Shown piece after piece: positions 43,390-52,197 of a stretch of 64,000 nucleotides of DNA. The position numbers were made by a program, and so were the translations under genes. The notes beneath the pieces were generated by a model that was given only the letters and a program-made list of their open reading frames with translations, was not told the origin of the DNA and searched no databases. Positions within the stretch are counted from its first letter, which is position 1. Each line of letters begins with the position of its first letter. The stretch lies in the NCBI RefSeq assembly GCF_000018145.1, contig NC_009952.1, positions 2,604,001-2,668,000 on the forward strand, given 5' to 3'. Origin of the DNA: Dinoroseobacter shibae DFL 12 = DSM 16493. GTDB lineage: Bacteria > Pseudomonadota > Alphaproteobacteria > Rhodobacterales > Rhodobacteraceae.

Positions 43390-44568
43390 ATGGACATTCA
43401 CGAGCATCAGGCCAAGGACATTCTGGCGCGCTTTGGCGTGCCGGTGCCGAAGGGCGGCGTGGCGTTCTCGCCCGAACAGGCGGCCTTCCGCTGCCGCGAA
43501 CTGGGGGGCGGGCGCTGCGTGGTCAAGGCGCAGGTCCATTCCGGCGGGCGCGGCGAGGCCGGCGGCGTCAAGCTCTGCGAGGGTGAGGCGGAGGTGCGCG
43601 ACTTCGCCGCCAGCCTCCTGGGTACGTCGCTGGTCACCAAGCAGACCGATGCCGCGGGCAAGCGGATCGACCGGCTCTGGGTCGAAGAGGCGTCCGCCAT
43701 CGAGCGGGAGTTGTATCTCGGCTTCGTGCTCGACCGGAAGTCCGAGCGGATCATGATCGTGGCCTCGGGCCATGGCGGGATGGAGATCGAGGACCTCGCC
43801 GAGGAAGACCCCGAGAGCCTGATCCGCATGGTTCTGGACCCCGCCGTGGGTCTGGCCGAGTACCAGGCGCGGGAGCTGGCCTTCAAGCTGGGCCTGCAGG
43901 GCGCGCAGATCGGCCAGATGGTGACCGTGCTCAAGGCCTGCTACCGGGCGTACCGCGATCTCGATGCGATGATGGTGGAGATCAATCCGCTGGTGGTGTG
44001 CAAGGACAGCTCGCTGGTGGCGCTGGACGCGAAGATGTCGTTCGACACCAACGCGCTCTTCCGCCGGGCGGAGATCGCGGCCTTGCGCGATCCGGGCCAG
44101 GAAGACCCGCGCGAGAGCTTCGCCGCCGATCACGGGCTGGCTTATGTGGGCCTGGACGGGGATATCGGCTGCATTATCAACGGCGCCGGGCTTGCCATGG
44201 CGTCGATGGACATGATCCAGCTGGCGGGCGGGGAGCCTGCGAATTTCCTCGATATCGGCGGCGGGGCCAGTCCTGAACGCGTCTGCCAGGCGTTCCGCAC
44301 GGTGTTGTCGGACCAGAATGTCAGCGTGATCCTCGTCAACATCTTTGCCGGCATCAACCGCTGCGACTGGATCGCGAACGGGGTGATCAAGGCCTATACC
44401 GAGCTCGGCATCGAGCTGCCGGTGGTGGTGCGCCTGTCGGGCACGAATGTGGAGGCCGGGCGCAAGCTGATAGCCGAGAGCGGCCTGCCGATCATCAGCG
44501 CCGACACCTTGGCCGAGGCGGCCGAGGCCGCCGTTGCCGCCCGCCCCACCTTGATCGCCGCACAGTAA
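43390..44568 (+). CDS. mtkA: Malate-CoA ligase, beta subunit
   Basis: This 392-residue ATP-grasp protein is homologous to the succinyl-CoA synthetase beta chain: [60 protein letters not shown] and [20 protein letters not shown]. Its place between mcl and mtkB marks it as malate thiokinase rather than the TCA-cycle enzyme, which normally sits with sucAB. The start is the ATG at 43390, with GGGGAGGAG upstream; the frame extends further upstream through mcl but that is a shadow. Confidence 0.9.
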   Translation: MDIHEHQAKDILARFGVPVPKGGVAFSPEQAAFRCRELGGGRCVVKAQVHSGGRGEAGGVKLCEGEAEVRDFAASLLGTSLVTKQTDAAGKRIDRLWVEEASAIERELYLGFVLDRKSERIMIVASGHGGMEIEDLAEEDPESLIRMVLDPAVGLAEYQARELAFKLGLQGAQIGQMVTVLKACYRAYRDLDAMMVEINPLVVCKDSSLVALDAKMSFDTNALFRRAEIAALRDPGQEDPRESFAADHGLAYVGLDGDIGCIINGAGLAMASMDMIQLAGGEPANFLDIGGGASPERVCQAFRTVLSDQNVSVILVNIFAGINRCDWIANGVIKAYTELGIELPVVVRLSGTNVEAGRKLIAESGLPIISADTLAEAAEAAVAARPTLIAAQ

Positions 44569-44580
44569 GGAGCCACAGTC

Positions 44581-45480
44581 ATGGCCATTGTCATCACCGA
44601 AGACACCCGCGTCGTCGTCCAGGGCCTGTCCGGCCGGATCGGGCAGTTTCATGCGCAGGAAATGATCGAGTACGGCACGAAGGTCGTCGCCGGCGTCACC
44701 CCGGGCAAGGGGGGCACCACGGTGCTTAACCGGCCGGTATTCAACACCGTGCGCGAGGCGGTCGAGGCCACGGGCGCGGAGGCGAGCCTTTTGTTCGTGC
44801 CGCCCGCGGGGGCTGCGGACGCGATGATGGAGGCCGCGGATGCGGGCATTCGCACCGCCGTGTGTGTGACCGACGGCATCCCGGCCCAGGACATGATGCG
44901 GGTCAAACGCTTCCTGCGCCGCTTCCCGCGGGAGCGCAAGATGCGCCTGATCGGGCCGAACTGCGCGGGCATCATCAGCCCCGGCAAGGGGTTCATGGGG
45001 ATCATGCCGCCGCATATCTACACCCCCGGGCGCGTGGGCATCGTGGGCCGGTCGGGCACGCTGGGCTACGAGGCGGCGAGCCAGATGCAGGCCCTGGGGA
45101 TCGGGGTGTCGTCGTCGATCGGGATCGGGGGCGATCCGATCAACGGCTCGTCTTTCAAGGATATCCTGGAGCTGTTCGAGGCCGACCCGGAGACCGATGC
45201 GGTGATCATGATCGGCGAGATCGGCGGTCCGCAGGAGGCCGAGGCGGCGGCTTATGTGCGCGATCACATGACCAAGCCCGTGGCGGCCTATATCGCCGGG
45301 CTTGCGGCCCCCAAGGGCCGGCAGATGGGCCATGCGGGCGCGATCATCTCGGCCTTCGGCGAGAGCGCGCAGGAGAAGGTCGCGCTGCTGAGTGCCTGCG
45401 GGATCGAGGTGGCGCCGAACCCGTCGGCCATGGGCGAGACCGTGGCGCGCATCCTGAACCCGGCGCGCAATGCCGCTTGA
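44581..45480 (+). CDS. mtkB: Malate-CoA ligase, alpha subunit
   Basis: This 299-residue CoA-binding subunit is homologous to SucD: VVVQGLSGRIGQFHAQEMIE (CoA-binding domain), RLIGPNCAGIISPGKGFMGI and the phospho-histidine segment RQMGHAGAIISAFGESAQEK. With MtkA it makes malyl-CoA from malate, CoA and ATP, feeding malyl-CoA lyase. The stop overlaps the start of meh by 11 nt. Confidence 0.91.
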   Translation: MAIVITEDTRVVVQGLSGRIGQFHAQEMIEYGTKVVAGVTPGKGGTTVLNRPVFNTVREAVEATGAEASLLFVPPAGAADAMMEAADAGIRTAVCVTDGIPAQDMMRVKRFLRRFPRERKMRLIGPNCAGIISPGKGFMGIMPPHIYTPGRVGIVGRSGTLGYEAASQMQALGIGVSSSIGIGGDPINGSSFKDILELFEADPETDAVIMIGEIGGPQEAEAAAYVRDHMTKPVAAYIAGLAAPKGRQMGHAGAIISAFGESAQEKVALLSACGIEVAPNPSAMGETVARILNPARNAA

Positions 45481-46336
45481 CGCGCCTGAAAACGGCGCAC
45501 CGCTGACCGACTGGATCGGGCGGACCGAGACCGTGGCGGGCTGCGTGCCCCCCACGGTCGCCACCATGATCCACGCCACGCTTGCGCGCGCGGGCCGCCC
45601 CTGCCCCGGCCCGGGCGATGTCTTGCCAGCCCTGTGGCATTGGTATGCCTTCCCCCCGGCGGTGGGGATGGAGGATCTGGGTGCCGACGGGCACCCGGCC
45701 CTTGGCGGGTTTCTGCCCCCGGTGCCCTATGAGCGGCGGATGTGGGCCAGTGGTGCGCTGGAATTCCACGCAGATCTGCGCGTCGGCGAGCAGATCGAGA
45801 AAACCTCCACCATCACCGGCGTCGAGGAAAAGACCGGCTCCACCGGGGGCATGGTGTTCGTCACCGTTGCGCACGAGTTGCGCGGGGCGGCAGGCCTTGC
45901 GGTGCGCGAGACGCAATCCATCGTCTACCTGCCCATCGCGCCGGAGTTCCGCCCCCCGCCGAAGAAGCCCGGCCCCGTGGACAGCCTGGTTTTCGACGTG
46001 ACGCAGCCGGTCTCGACCGCGCTGCTTTTTCGCTATTCGGCGATCACCTTCAATGCCCACCGGATCCATTTCGACCTGCCCTATGCGCAGGAAGTGGAGC
46101 ATTATCCGGGCCTTGTGGTGCACGGGCCGTTGCAGGCCAACCTGCTGATGGCGGAGGCGACCGCCTGGAAGGGGCGCCGCCCGGACCGGTTCCGGTTTCG
46201 CGGCGTGCATCCGATGTTTCACGACACCGGGCTGACCCTGCGCGGGGTGCGCGAGGGGGCGCATGCACTGAAAATGTGCACTGTGGCCGATGCGGGCTAC
46301 ATGGGTTTGACAGCAAGTGCAGACTGGGAGGACTGA
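45470..46336 (+). CDS. meh: Mesaconyl-C4-CoA hydratase (3-methylfumaryl-CoA hydratase)
   Basis: This 288-residue double hot-dog hydratase of the HTD2/MaoC type has an N-terminal domain (WYAFPPAVGMEDLGADGHPA; PPVPYERRMWASGALEFHAD) and a C-terminal domain with FNAHRIHFDLPYAQEVEHYP and GLVVHGPLQANLL. In Chloroflexus, Meh turns mesaconyl-C4-CoA into citramalyl-CoA, which is cleaved to pyruvate and acetyl-CoA. The neighbouring mct and mcl make that role likely. Itaconyl-CoA hydratase is a related alternative. It overlaps mtkB by 11 nt, and mct starts 2 nt after it. Confidence 0.85.
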   Translation: MPLDAPENGAPLTDWIGRTETVAGCVPPTVATMIHATLARAGRPCPGPGDVLPALWHWYAFPPAVGMEDLGADGHPALGGFLPPVPYERRMWASGALEFHADLRVGEQIEKTSTITGVEEKTGSTGGMVFVTVAHELRGAAGLAVRETQSIVYLPIAPEFRPPPKKPGPVDSLVFDVTQPVSTALLFRYSAITFNAHRIHFDLPYAQEVEHYPGLVVHGPLQANLLMAEATAWKGRRPDRFRFRGVHPMFHDTGLTLRGVREGAHALKMCTVADAGYMGLTASADWED

Positions 46337-46337
46337 C

Positions 46338-47579
46338 ATGCCAGGAATTCTGAACGGATTGCGCGTGGTCGAAGGCTCGGCCTTTGTCGCGGTGCCCCTG
46401 GCGGGGATGACGCTGGCGCAGATGGGGGCGGATGTGATCCGGTTCGACCGGCTGCAGGGCGGGCTCGATTCTGGGCGCTGGCCGTTGGCGCCGTCGGGCA
46501 AGAGCCTGTTCTGGGCGGGGCTGAACAAGGGCAAACGCTCGCTCGCGGTGGACATGAGCCACCCCGAGGGCAAGGAGCTGATCACCCGCACGATCACCGC
46601 GCCGGGCGAGGATGCGGGCGTGTTCCTGACCAACCTGCGGGTGCGCGGCTGGATGGATTACGAGACCCTGAGCAAGCTGCGCGAGGACCTGATCATGGTG
46701 ACGCTGCTGGGCGACCGGCATGGGCGCCCCCAGGTCGATTACACCGTGAACCCGGCGCTCGGCATTCCGGATATCACCGGGCCGGAGGGGCATGATGCGC
46801 CGGTGGCCAATGCGCTGCCGGCCTGGGACCTGATGGCGGGGCATATGTGCGTGTCCTCCGTGCTGGCCGCCGAGCGGCACCGGCTGCGCAAGGGTGTGGG
46901 ACAAGAGGTTGTGCTGACCCTGAAGGACGTGGCGGCGGCGACGCTGGGGCATCTGGGCATGATCGGGGATGCAGTGCTGAACGAGACCGCGCGGACCAAG
47001 TCGGGCAATGCGCTTTATGGCGCCTATGGGCAGGATTTCCTGTGTGCGGACGGGCGGCGGATCATGGTGATCGGATTGACCGGGCGGCAATGGTCGGGGC
47101 TGGTCAAGACCACGGGGACGCAAACCGAGATGGCCGAGCTGGCCCGGGCGACCGGGCGCGATCTGGGCAATGAGGGCGTGCGCTGGGAACTGCGGCGGGA
47201 GATCACGGAGATTCTGACCCCGTGGTTCGCGGCGCGACCCGCCGCCGTGATCGGCGAGATCTTCGACGATGCCAAGCTGACCTGGTCGGAGTTCCGCACC
47301 GTCAAGGAAGCGGTGGAGCAGGACCCGGACCTGTCGCCGGACAACCCGGTCTTTACCGCGCTGGCCCAGGAGGGGCTGGGCACCTTCCCGGTCCCCGGCC
47401 ACGCGGCGGTGTTTTCGGCCCTGGCGCGCGAGGCGCCCAAACCCGCGCCCGCCCTGGGCAGCCATACAGAGGAGATCCTGAGCGAGGTCACCGGCCTCGA
47501 CGACACGGAGATCGCGCGGCTCTTCGACGAAGGGATCGTGGGGTCCTCAGCGCGCCGGACGCTCTACAGCGCTGCCTGA
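46338..47579 (+). CDS. mct: Mesaconyl-CoA C1-C4 CoA transferase (2-methylfumaryl-CoA isomerase)
   Basis: This 413-residue class III (CaiB-type) CoA transferase has GLRVVEGSAFVAVPLAGMTL, SLFWAGLNKGKRSLAVDMSH, LPAWDLMAGHMCVSSVLAAE and ALYGAYGQDFLCADGRRIMV. These agree with 2-methylfumaryl-CoA isomerase as I remember it (Chloroflexus Mct), down to the 'EGSAFVA.PL.GMTLAQ' opening. It moves CoA within mesaconate from C1 to C4, preparing the Meh substrate. I chose the ATG at 46338 (GGGAGGAC before it) rather than 46317, which lies within meh. It is the last gene of the operon. Confidence 0.88.
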   Translation: MPGILNGLRVVEGSAFVAVPLAGMTLAQMGADVIRFDRLQGGLDSGRWPLAPSGKSLFWAGLNKGKRSLAVDMSHPEGKELITRTITAPGEDAGVFLTNLRVRGWMDYETLSKLREDLIMVTLLGDRHGRPQVDYTVNPALGIPDITGPEGHDAPVANALPAWDLMAGHMCVSSVLAAERHRLRKGVGQEVVLTLKDVAAATLGHLGMIGDAVLNETARTKSGNALYGAYGQDFLCADGRRIMVIGLTGRQWSGLVKTTGTQTEMAELARATGRDLGNEGVRWELRREITEILTPWFAARPAAVIGEIFDDAKLTWSEFRTVKEAVEQDPDLSPDNPVFTALAQEGLGTFPVPGHAAVFSALAREAPKPAPALGSHTEEILSEVTGLDDTEIARLFDEGIVGSSARRTLYSAA

Positions 47580-47710
47580 GCCGTGGTCCCCGGCGGTCAG
47601 CGGCCCGCGGGCTGGTCGGCACCGGACCGGAGGTTTGCGGGCCGAGGTACGCACAAAGGGCGATGCGTGGCATCGCCCTGCCCCTTTTTCAACACCAGCG
47701 TGCGGGGCCT

Positions 47711-48277
47711 TCAGGCGGCCCCGCGCAGCATGCGCCGCAGGGTGGCGTCATGGTCCAGGAAATGGTGTTTGAGCGCACCCGCGACATGCACGACCAGCAG
47801 CCCGGCCAGCGCCCAGCCTGCAAACTGATGGACCCCGTGGGCCGCATTTGCAATCCAGCCAACCTTGTCCTGGGCGGGGATAACCACCCCAAAGGACGTG
47901 ACCGCCCGCCCGTTATAGACCGATATCAGGATGCCGGAGATCGGCATCGCGAGCACCGTGGCGAGCAAACCCCAGTGCACCGCCTTCGCCGCGCGGGCCA
48001 GCCAGGGTGGCATGTCGGAGGCCGGTCTCGGCGCCCCCTGTGCCAGGCGCCAGCCCACCCGCCACAGCCCGACGATCAGGACCACGACGCCGAGGGCCTT
48101 GTGCCAATCCCGGATCGGGGCCACGGCCTCGCGGGTGAGCGGTCCGTAGGCCATGAGCAGCCCGGAGCCGAGCAATGCGATCATGCCGAGGGCAACGCCC
48201 CAGTGATTGACCCTGGAGATCGCCCCGTATGCCGCGGGGCTGTCCTTGAGTTGGAGGGTTTCGGTTTTCTGTGCCAT
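47711..48277 (-). CDS. Cytochrome b561
   Basis: This 188-residue inner-membrane di-heme cytochrome b has four helices: YGAISRVNHWGVALGMIALL, DWHKALGVVVLIVGLWRVGW, AVHWGLLATVLAMPISGILI and VHQFAGWALAGLLVVHVAGA. Histidines in these helices are the expected heme ligands. Such proteins pass electrons from quinol or to superoxide. AAAGGAAC before the ATG at 48277 favours this start over a GTG 18 nt upstream. An EF-hand gene follows on the same strand upstream. Confidence 0.92.
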   Translation of the reverse strand: MAQKTETLQLKDSPAAYGAISRVNHWGVALGMIALLGSGLLMAYGPLTREAVAPIRDWHKALGVVVLIVGLWRVGWRLAQGAPRPASDMPPWLARAAKAVHWGLLATVLAMPISGILISVYNGRAVTSFGVVIPAQDKVGWIANAAHGVHQFAGWALAGLLVVHVAGALKHHFLDHDATLRRMLRGAA

Positions 48278-48381
48278 TTTCGAGTTCCTTTGCACCCGGC
48301 GTGATGCCGCGCGCCTTTCTGCGCTGTGCGAACCGCTGCCGAGGGATCGCGGCGGGGATGTCAGCCCCCGCCGCCATGCGT

Positions 48382-48942
48382 TCAGCCGCGGCGCTCATTC
48401 CAGCGGCCGCCATCCCGGTCGTGGCCGCGCCCTTCCCGGTCGTGGTCCCGGCTGGCACGGCTCGGCCGGTCGTCGCGGTCGATCTGGCCGTCCTGGTTGC
48501 GGTCCATCCGGTCGACGATGTCGCCGAACCGCGCGTCGCTCTCGGCCTGGGTGACGACCCCGTCACCATCGGCATCGAGCGCCTGGAAGGCATCGACCAT
48601 CCGCGCGCGGGTCACTTCGAGATAGAGCGTCTCGAACTCGTCGAGGGAGATGTTGCCGTCGCCCGACGCATCGGCATTGGCCACAAGCGCGGCGCGGAAC
48701 GTGTCGATCTCGTCCTGGGTGAGGGCGCGATCGCCATTGGCGTCGGCCTGTTGCAGGATCCGGCCCATCATGCCGCCGCCGCGCGCGCCGCGCTCCATGC
48801 GGAAATCGACGCGCATCTCCTTGGCCTGCGGCGCCTGGACGGGGGTGGTGTCGGTGGCTGTCTGTGCCACGGCCAGGGTCATGCCGGTCAACAGGACGGC
48901 GGTGGCGAGCAGGCCGCTGCGGTAGATCATCGAGGAATTCAT
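48382..48942 (-). CDS. Secreted EF-hand calcium-binding protein
   Basis: This 186-residue protein has a signal peptide (SGLLATAVLLTGMTLAVAQT) and four EF-hand-like loops: DANGDRALTQDE, DASGDGNISLDE, DADGDGVVTQAE and DRNQDGQIDRDD. The C-terminus is rich in Arg, Asp and His. It is probably a periplasmic calcium sensor or buffer, upstream of cytochrome b561 and divergent from a response-regulator gene that may control it. Confidence 0.9.
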   Translation of the reverse strand: MNSSMIYRSGLLATAVLLTGMTLAVAQTATDTTPVQAPQAKEMRVDFRMERGARGGGMMGRILQQADANGDRALTQDEIDTFRAALVANADASGDGNISLDEFETLYLEVTRARMVDAFQALDADGDGVVTQAESDARFGDIVDRMDRNQDGQIDRDDRPSRASRDHDREGRGHDRDGGRWNERRG

Positions 48943-49183
48943 GTCGTGTCCTTTCGGGTTCGTGGGGAAGCATTCATCGCTTCGTGACCCTCATCTAGGC
49001 GGTCTTGCGTGCGAAGGTTTGTCAGCGCGCCCCCCGGTTTGTCGTCATCTGTCGCAAGCGCCCGGCCTGATACATCTTGCGACAATTCGGATCCGAAACG
49101 GCCGCCCGATCGGTTGATTTCCCGGCGCCGACACGCGCAATAAGGATCTGTGGCAGGCGTCCGGCCCGCCTTGGAGATCGACT

Positions 49184-49903
49184 GTGACAGACCCCATCGC
49201 CCCCCAGATCCTGATCGTCGACGATGCCCGCGACATTCGCGAGCCCCTGGCACAGTACCTGCGCAAGCAAGGGTTCCGCACGCGGCTGGCTGCCCATGCC
49301 GCAGAGGCGCGGGAGGTTCTGGCCGAGGCGACGATCCACCTGGTGGTGCTCGACATCATGATGCCGGGGGAGGACGGGCTGAGCCTGTGCCGGTGGCTGG
49401 TCGCCCATGATGGCCCGCCGGTTCTGCTGCTGACGGCGATGGCGGATGAGACGGATCGCATTGTCGGGCTGGAGCTGGGCGCCGACGATTACCTCGTCAA
49501 ACCGTTCAACCCGCGCGAGTTGCTGGCGCGGGTGCGCGCGATCCTGCGCCGCGCGCCGCCCGAAATCGCCGCGCCACCGAGCGCGCGCCGCGGCTTCGCG
49601 GGCTGGGTGCATGATCCTGATGCGCTGACCGTGGCCCATGCCGATGGCCGGTGCGCCGAGCTGACCAGTGCGGAAAACCGGCTTCTGGGCATCTTTCTCG
49701 ATCAGCCGCGCACGGTTCTGAGCCGCGCGACATTGCTGGACCTGTCCGCCGGGCGGGAGGCCAAGGCCTATGACCGCGCCATCGACAACCAGGTTAGCCG
49801 GTTGCGTCGCAAGATCGAAGCCGACCCGAAGCACCCGCAGATCCTGGTGACGGAGTGGGGCGGCGGATACCGGTTGGCCGCGGATGTGGAGGGCGCGCCA
49901 TGA
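49184..49903 (+). CDS. OmpR-family response regulator
   Basis: This 239-residue regulator has a receiver domain (QILIVDDARDIREPLAQYLR, phospho-acceptor Asp in VVLDIMMPGEDGLSLCRWLV near residue 56, DDYLVKPFNPREL) and a C-terminal winged helix (LTSAENRLLGIFLDQPRTVL; NQVSRLRRKIEADPKHPQIL). The start is a GTG. The stop overlaps the histidine kinase start (ATGA), so they form one operon. Confidence 0.94.
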   Translation: MTDPIAPQILIVDDARDIREPLAQYLRKQGFRTRLAAHAAEAREVLAEATIHLVVLDIMMPGEDGLSLCRWLVAHDGPPVLLLTAMADETDRIVGLELGADDYLVKPFNPRELLARVRAILRRAPPEIAAPPSARRGFAGWVHDPDALTVAHADGRCAELTSAENRLLGIFLDQPRTVLSRATLLDLSAGREAKAYDRAIDNQVSRLRRKIEADPKHPQILVTEWGGGYRLAADVEGAP

Positions 49904-51261
49904 CCATGCGGCGCGCGCGGCTCTTGCCCGACACGCTGGCGGGGCGGTTCGTGCTGCTTTTGGCGACGGCGATCCTTGCGGCAAACCTGATCGGGCTGGT
50001 CGTTCTCGGGCTGCAACAACAGCGCTTCGATCGCCAGACCCTCGACGACCGCTGGATCGCGCGGATCGCGGCCCTGATCCCGGTGCTCGAGACCGTCGAT
50101 GCCGACACCCGCCAGGTGCTCACGCAACAGGTGTCCAACCGTCTCGCCCGGTTCCGGGTCGGGCAGACGCCCCTCGTGGCACGGACCGGCCGGGACAGCC
50201 GGTCGGCATCCCTCGCCGCCGGGCTTGCCGAAACGCTCGGGCGGACCGATCTGCGCGTGGCCCTCATCGACCGCCCTGCGTCGCGCCCAGCACCGGAGCG
50301 GACGCCCGGCGCACGCGCGGGCCGGATCATCGCGGTGAGCGTGCCGCTGAGCCCCCGGGAGGGCGAGGCCGCGTGGCTCAACGTCACGACCGGTGGCGGC
50401 CCGCCCCGGCCCAGCCCGGTGGACAGTCGGCCCTTCCTGACCTTCCTGGCGCTGTCGCTGCTGTCGGTGCTGGCGGTGGGGATCGTGTTTGCCAGGCGGC
50501 TCGCCAGGCCCCTCGGGCGCCTGTCGGATGCCGCCCAGGCGGCCGGGCGCGGTGACCGCGACGCCCGGGTGCCAGAGGAAGGGCCGCGGGAGATGCGCGC
50601 GGCGGCGCGCGCCTTCAACGCGATGCAGACCGAGATTTCGCGGTTCGACGCCGAACGGATGCGGATGATCGCCGCGATCGGGCATGATCTGCGCACGCCG
50701 ATGACCAGCCTGCGCATTCGGGCCGAGATGGTCGATGACGCCAAGCAGCGCGAAGCGATGGTGCGCACACTCGACGAGATGACGGTGATGGCGGATGGGC
50801 TTGTCAGCTACGCCAGGCACGGGCAGGACAGCGAGGCCATGCAGGCCGTGGATCTGGGCGGGCTGCTTTCGAAGCTCTGCGCGGAGCGGGGTGCCGAGTA
50901 TGACGGCATCAGCGAGGTTCAGGTGATGGGACGGCCGATCGGGCTGGGCCGCGCCATCGGCAACCTGATCGACAATGCCCTGCGCTACGGAGAGGCGGCG
51001 CGGGTCACGCTTGCCCGTCAGGACGGGCATGCCATCGTGACGGTCGATGATACCGGCCCGGGCATCGCGCCGGAGCGCATGGACGAGATGTTCCAGCCGT
51101 TCCGGCGGGGGGACCACAGCCGCAGCGCCGAGACCGGCGGTGTCGGGCTGGGCCTGTCCATCGCGCGCACGATCGTGCTGGCGCATGGGGGAATCCTCAC
51201 GCTGGAAAACCGGACCGAAGGCGGGCTGAGGGCGACCGTGAGATTGCAGGCGATCACCTGA
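49900..51261 (+). CDS. Sensor histidine kinase
   Basis: This 453-residue membrane kinase has helix 1 near residues 17-36 (FVLLLATAILAANLIGLVVL), a periplasmic sensor of about 140 residues, helix 2 (FLTFLALSLLSVLAVGIVFA), a HAMP segment, the phospho-acceptor His in MIAAIGHDLRTPMTSLRIRA near residue 260, and an ATPase domain with LIDNALRYGEAAR and SAETGGVGLGLSIART. GTGGAGGG precedes the chosen ATG. Partner of the response regulator just upstream; the signal is unknown. Confidence 0.94.
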   Translation: MTMRRARLLPDTLAGRFVLLLATAILAANLIGLVVLGLQQQRFDRQTLDDRWIARIAALIPVLETVDADTRQVLTQQVSNRLARFRVGQTPLVARTGRDSRSASLAAGLAETLGRTDLRVALIDRPASRPAPERTPGARAGRIIAVSVPLSPREGEAAWLNVTTGGGPPRPSPVDSRPFLTFLALSLLSVLAVGIVFARRLARPLGRLSDAAQAAGRGDRDARVPEEGPREMRAAARAFNAMQTEISRFDAERMRMIAAIGHDLRTPMTSLRIRAEMVDDAKQREAMVRTLDEMTVMADGLVSYARHGQDSEAMQAVDLGGLLSKLCAERGAEYDGISEVQVMGRPIGLGRAIGNLIDNALRYGEAARVTLARQDGHAIVTVDDTGPGIAPERMDEMFQPFRRGDHSRSAETGGVGLGLSIARTIVLAHGGILTLENRTEGGLRATVRLQAIT

Positions 51262-51476
51262 CCGGTCGCAAAGAGGGGTCGCGGAGCCTGCGAAAGAGCC
51301 CGGTGGGCAAAGAGCACACGATCGCACGGGGAATGGGTCACACCGCGCTGGCACCGTTTGCGGGACGGCCAAGTGAGCACGCATCGCCCATCGCGGTCAC
51401 ACGGGAGTCGGGCTCGCAGCCTTCAACTTACCGGGCTTTGGGTACAAGGGGCTTGTAACCCGCGCGCAGCGGCACC
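51262..51476. other. Intergenic space, no gene seen
   Basis: The 215 bp between the convergent histidine kinase and OmpA-like genes hold no convincing frame, and I saw no clear bidirectional terminator. Confidence 0.4.
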
Positions 51477-52163
51477 CTAGCGCGCGCCGCCAAGGGCCAC
51501 GCGGAGGCGCGCGGAATTGCAAAAGCACTTTTTGCCGTATTCGAGTTTGCGATCCTCGTTCGGCCCAAGCCCCGCAGCGATGCCGCAATCGTACTTGGCC
51601 GCCCCGGCCATCTGGAACGCGGGACCGTTCTGGCCATCGCCGGTGAAGCGGCTGTAGGCGTTGACCGCCTCGGCCAGGCGCGATTGCAGGTCGACCTGGA
51701 ACGCGTCCGCGAAGCCTGCGGGGTTGAGGTCGATATCGCGGTAGCTGCGGCAGGCCGAGAGCATGTCGTCGAGCGCCACGTTCACCCGACGGTTGCGGCG
51801 TTCGGCGGTGGCCACGGCGACGACGAGGTCCGACTCGCCGCGACTTGCGATGCTGCCGATCCGGCTGACGGGTACGCCCTGCGCAGTCAGGGCATCGGCG
51901 ACCGTCTGCGCCCGGCGCTGGCCCAGGGCGAGGTTGTAGCCGGTGCTGCCCACGGCATCGGTGTAGCCCACCACGATGGTCGGTTTGTAGCTCGGTGTCG
52001 CCTCCAGCGCCTCGGCGATGGCCCGAACCTGGGTCGCGGCCTCGGCATCGAGGCTGGCACTGTCGAAATCGAAGAGGACGGTTCCGAGATCCTGCGCCTG
52101 GGCGATCGCCCCCCAGACGAGGACCGCGGGCGCAAGGATCAGGCGGATCAAGAGGCGTTTCAT
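51477..52163 (-). CDS. OmpA-family protein with cysteine-rich C-terminus
   Basis: This 228-residue exported protein has a signal peptide (MKRLLIRLILAPAVLVWGAI, then AQAQ) and an OmpA C-terminal peptidoglycan-binding domain: LGTVLFDFDSASLDAEAATQ, VVGYTDAVGSTGYNLALGQR and RGESDLVVAVATAERRNRRV. A further ~90-residue C-terminal tail carries cysteines (SACRSYRD, KYDCGI, KKCFCNS). I use the ATG at 52163, which gives a proper signal peptide. It is divergent from the type I secretion genes. Confidence 0.88.
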   Translation of the reverse strand: MKRLLIRLILAPAVLVWGAIAQAQDLGTVLFDFDSASLDAEAATQVRAIAEALEATPSYKPTIVVGYTDAVGSTGYNLALGQRRAQTVADALTAQGVPVSRIGSIASRGESDLVVAVATAERRNRRVNVALDDMLSACRSYRDIDLNPAGFADAFQVDLQSRLAEAVNAYSRFTGDGQNGPAFQMAGAAKYDCGIAAGLGPNEDRKLEYGKKCFCNSARLRVALGGAR

Positions 52164-52197
52164 CAAGACGGGGTCCCCAAAACCGTTGCGGCGAGCC

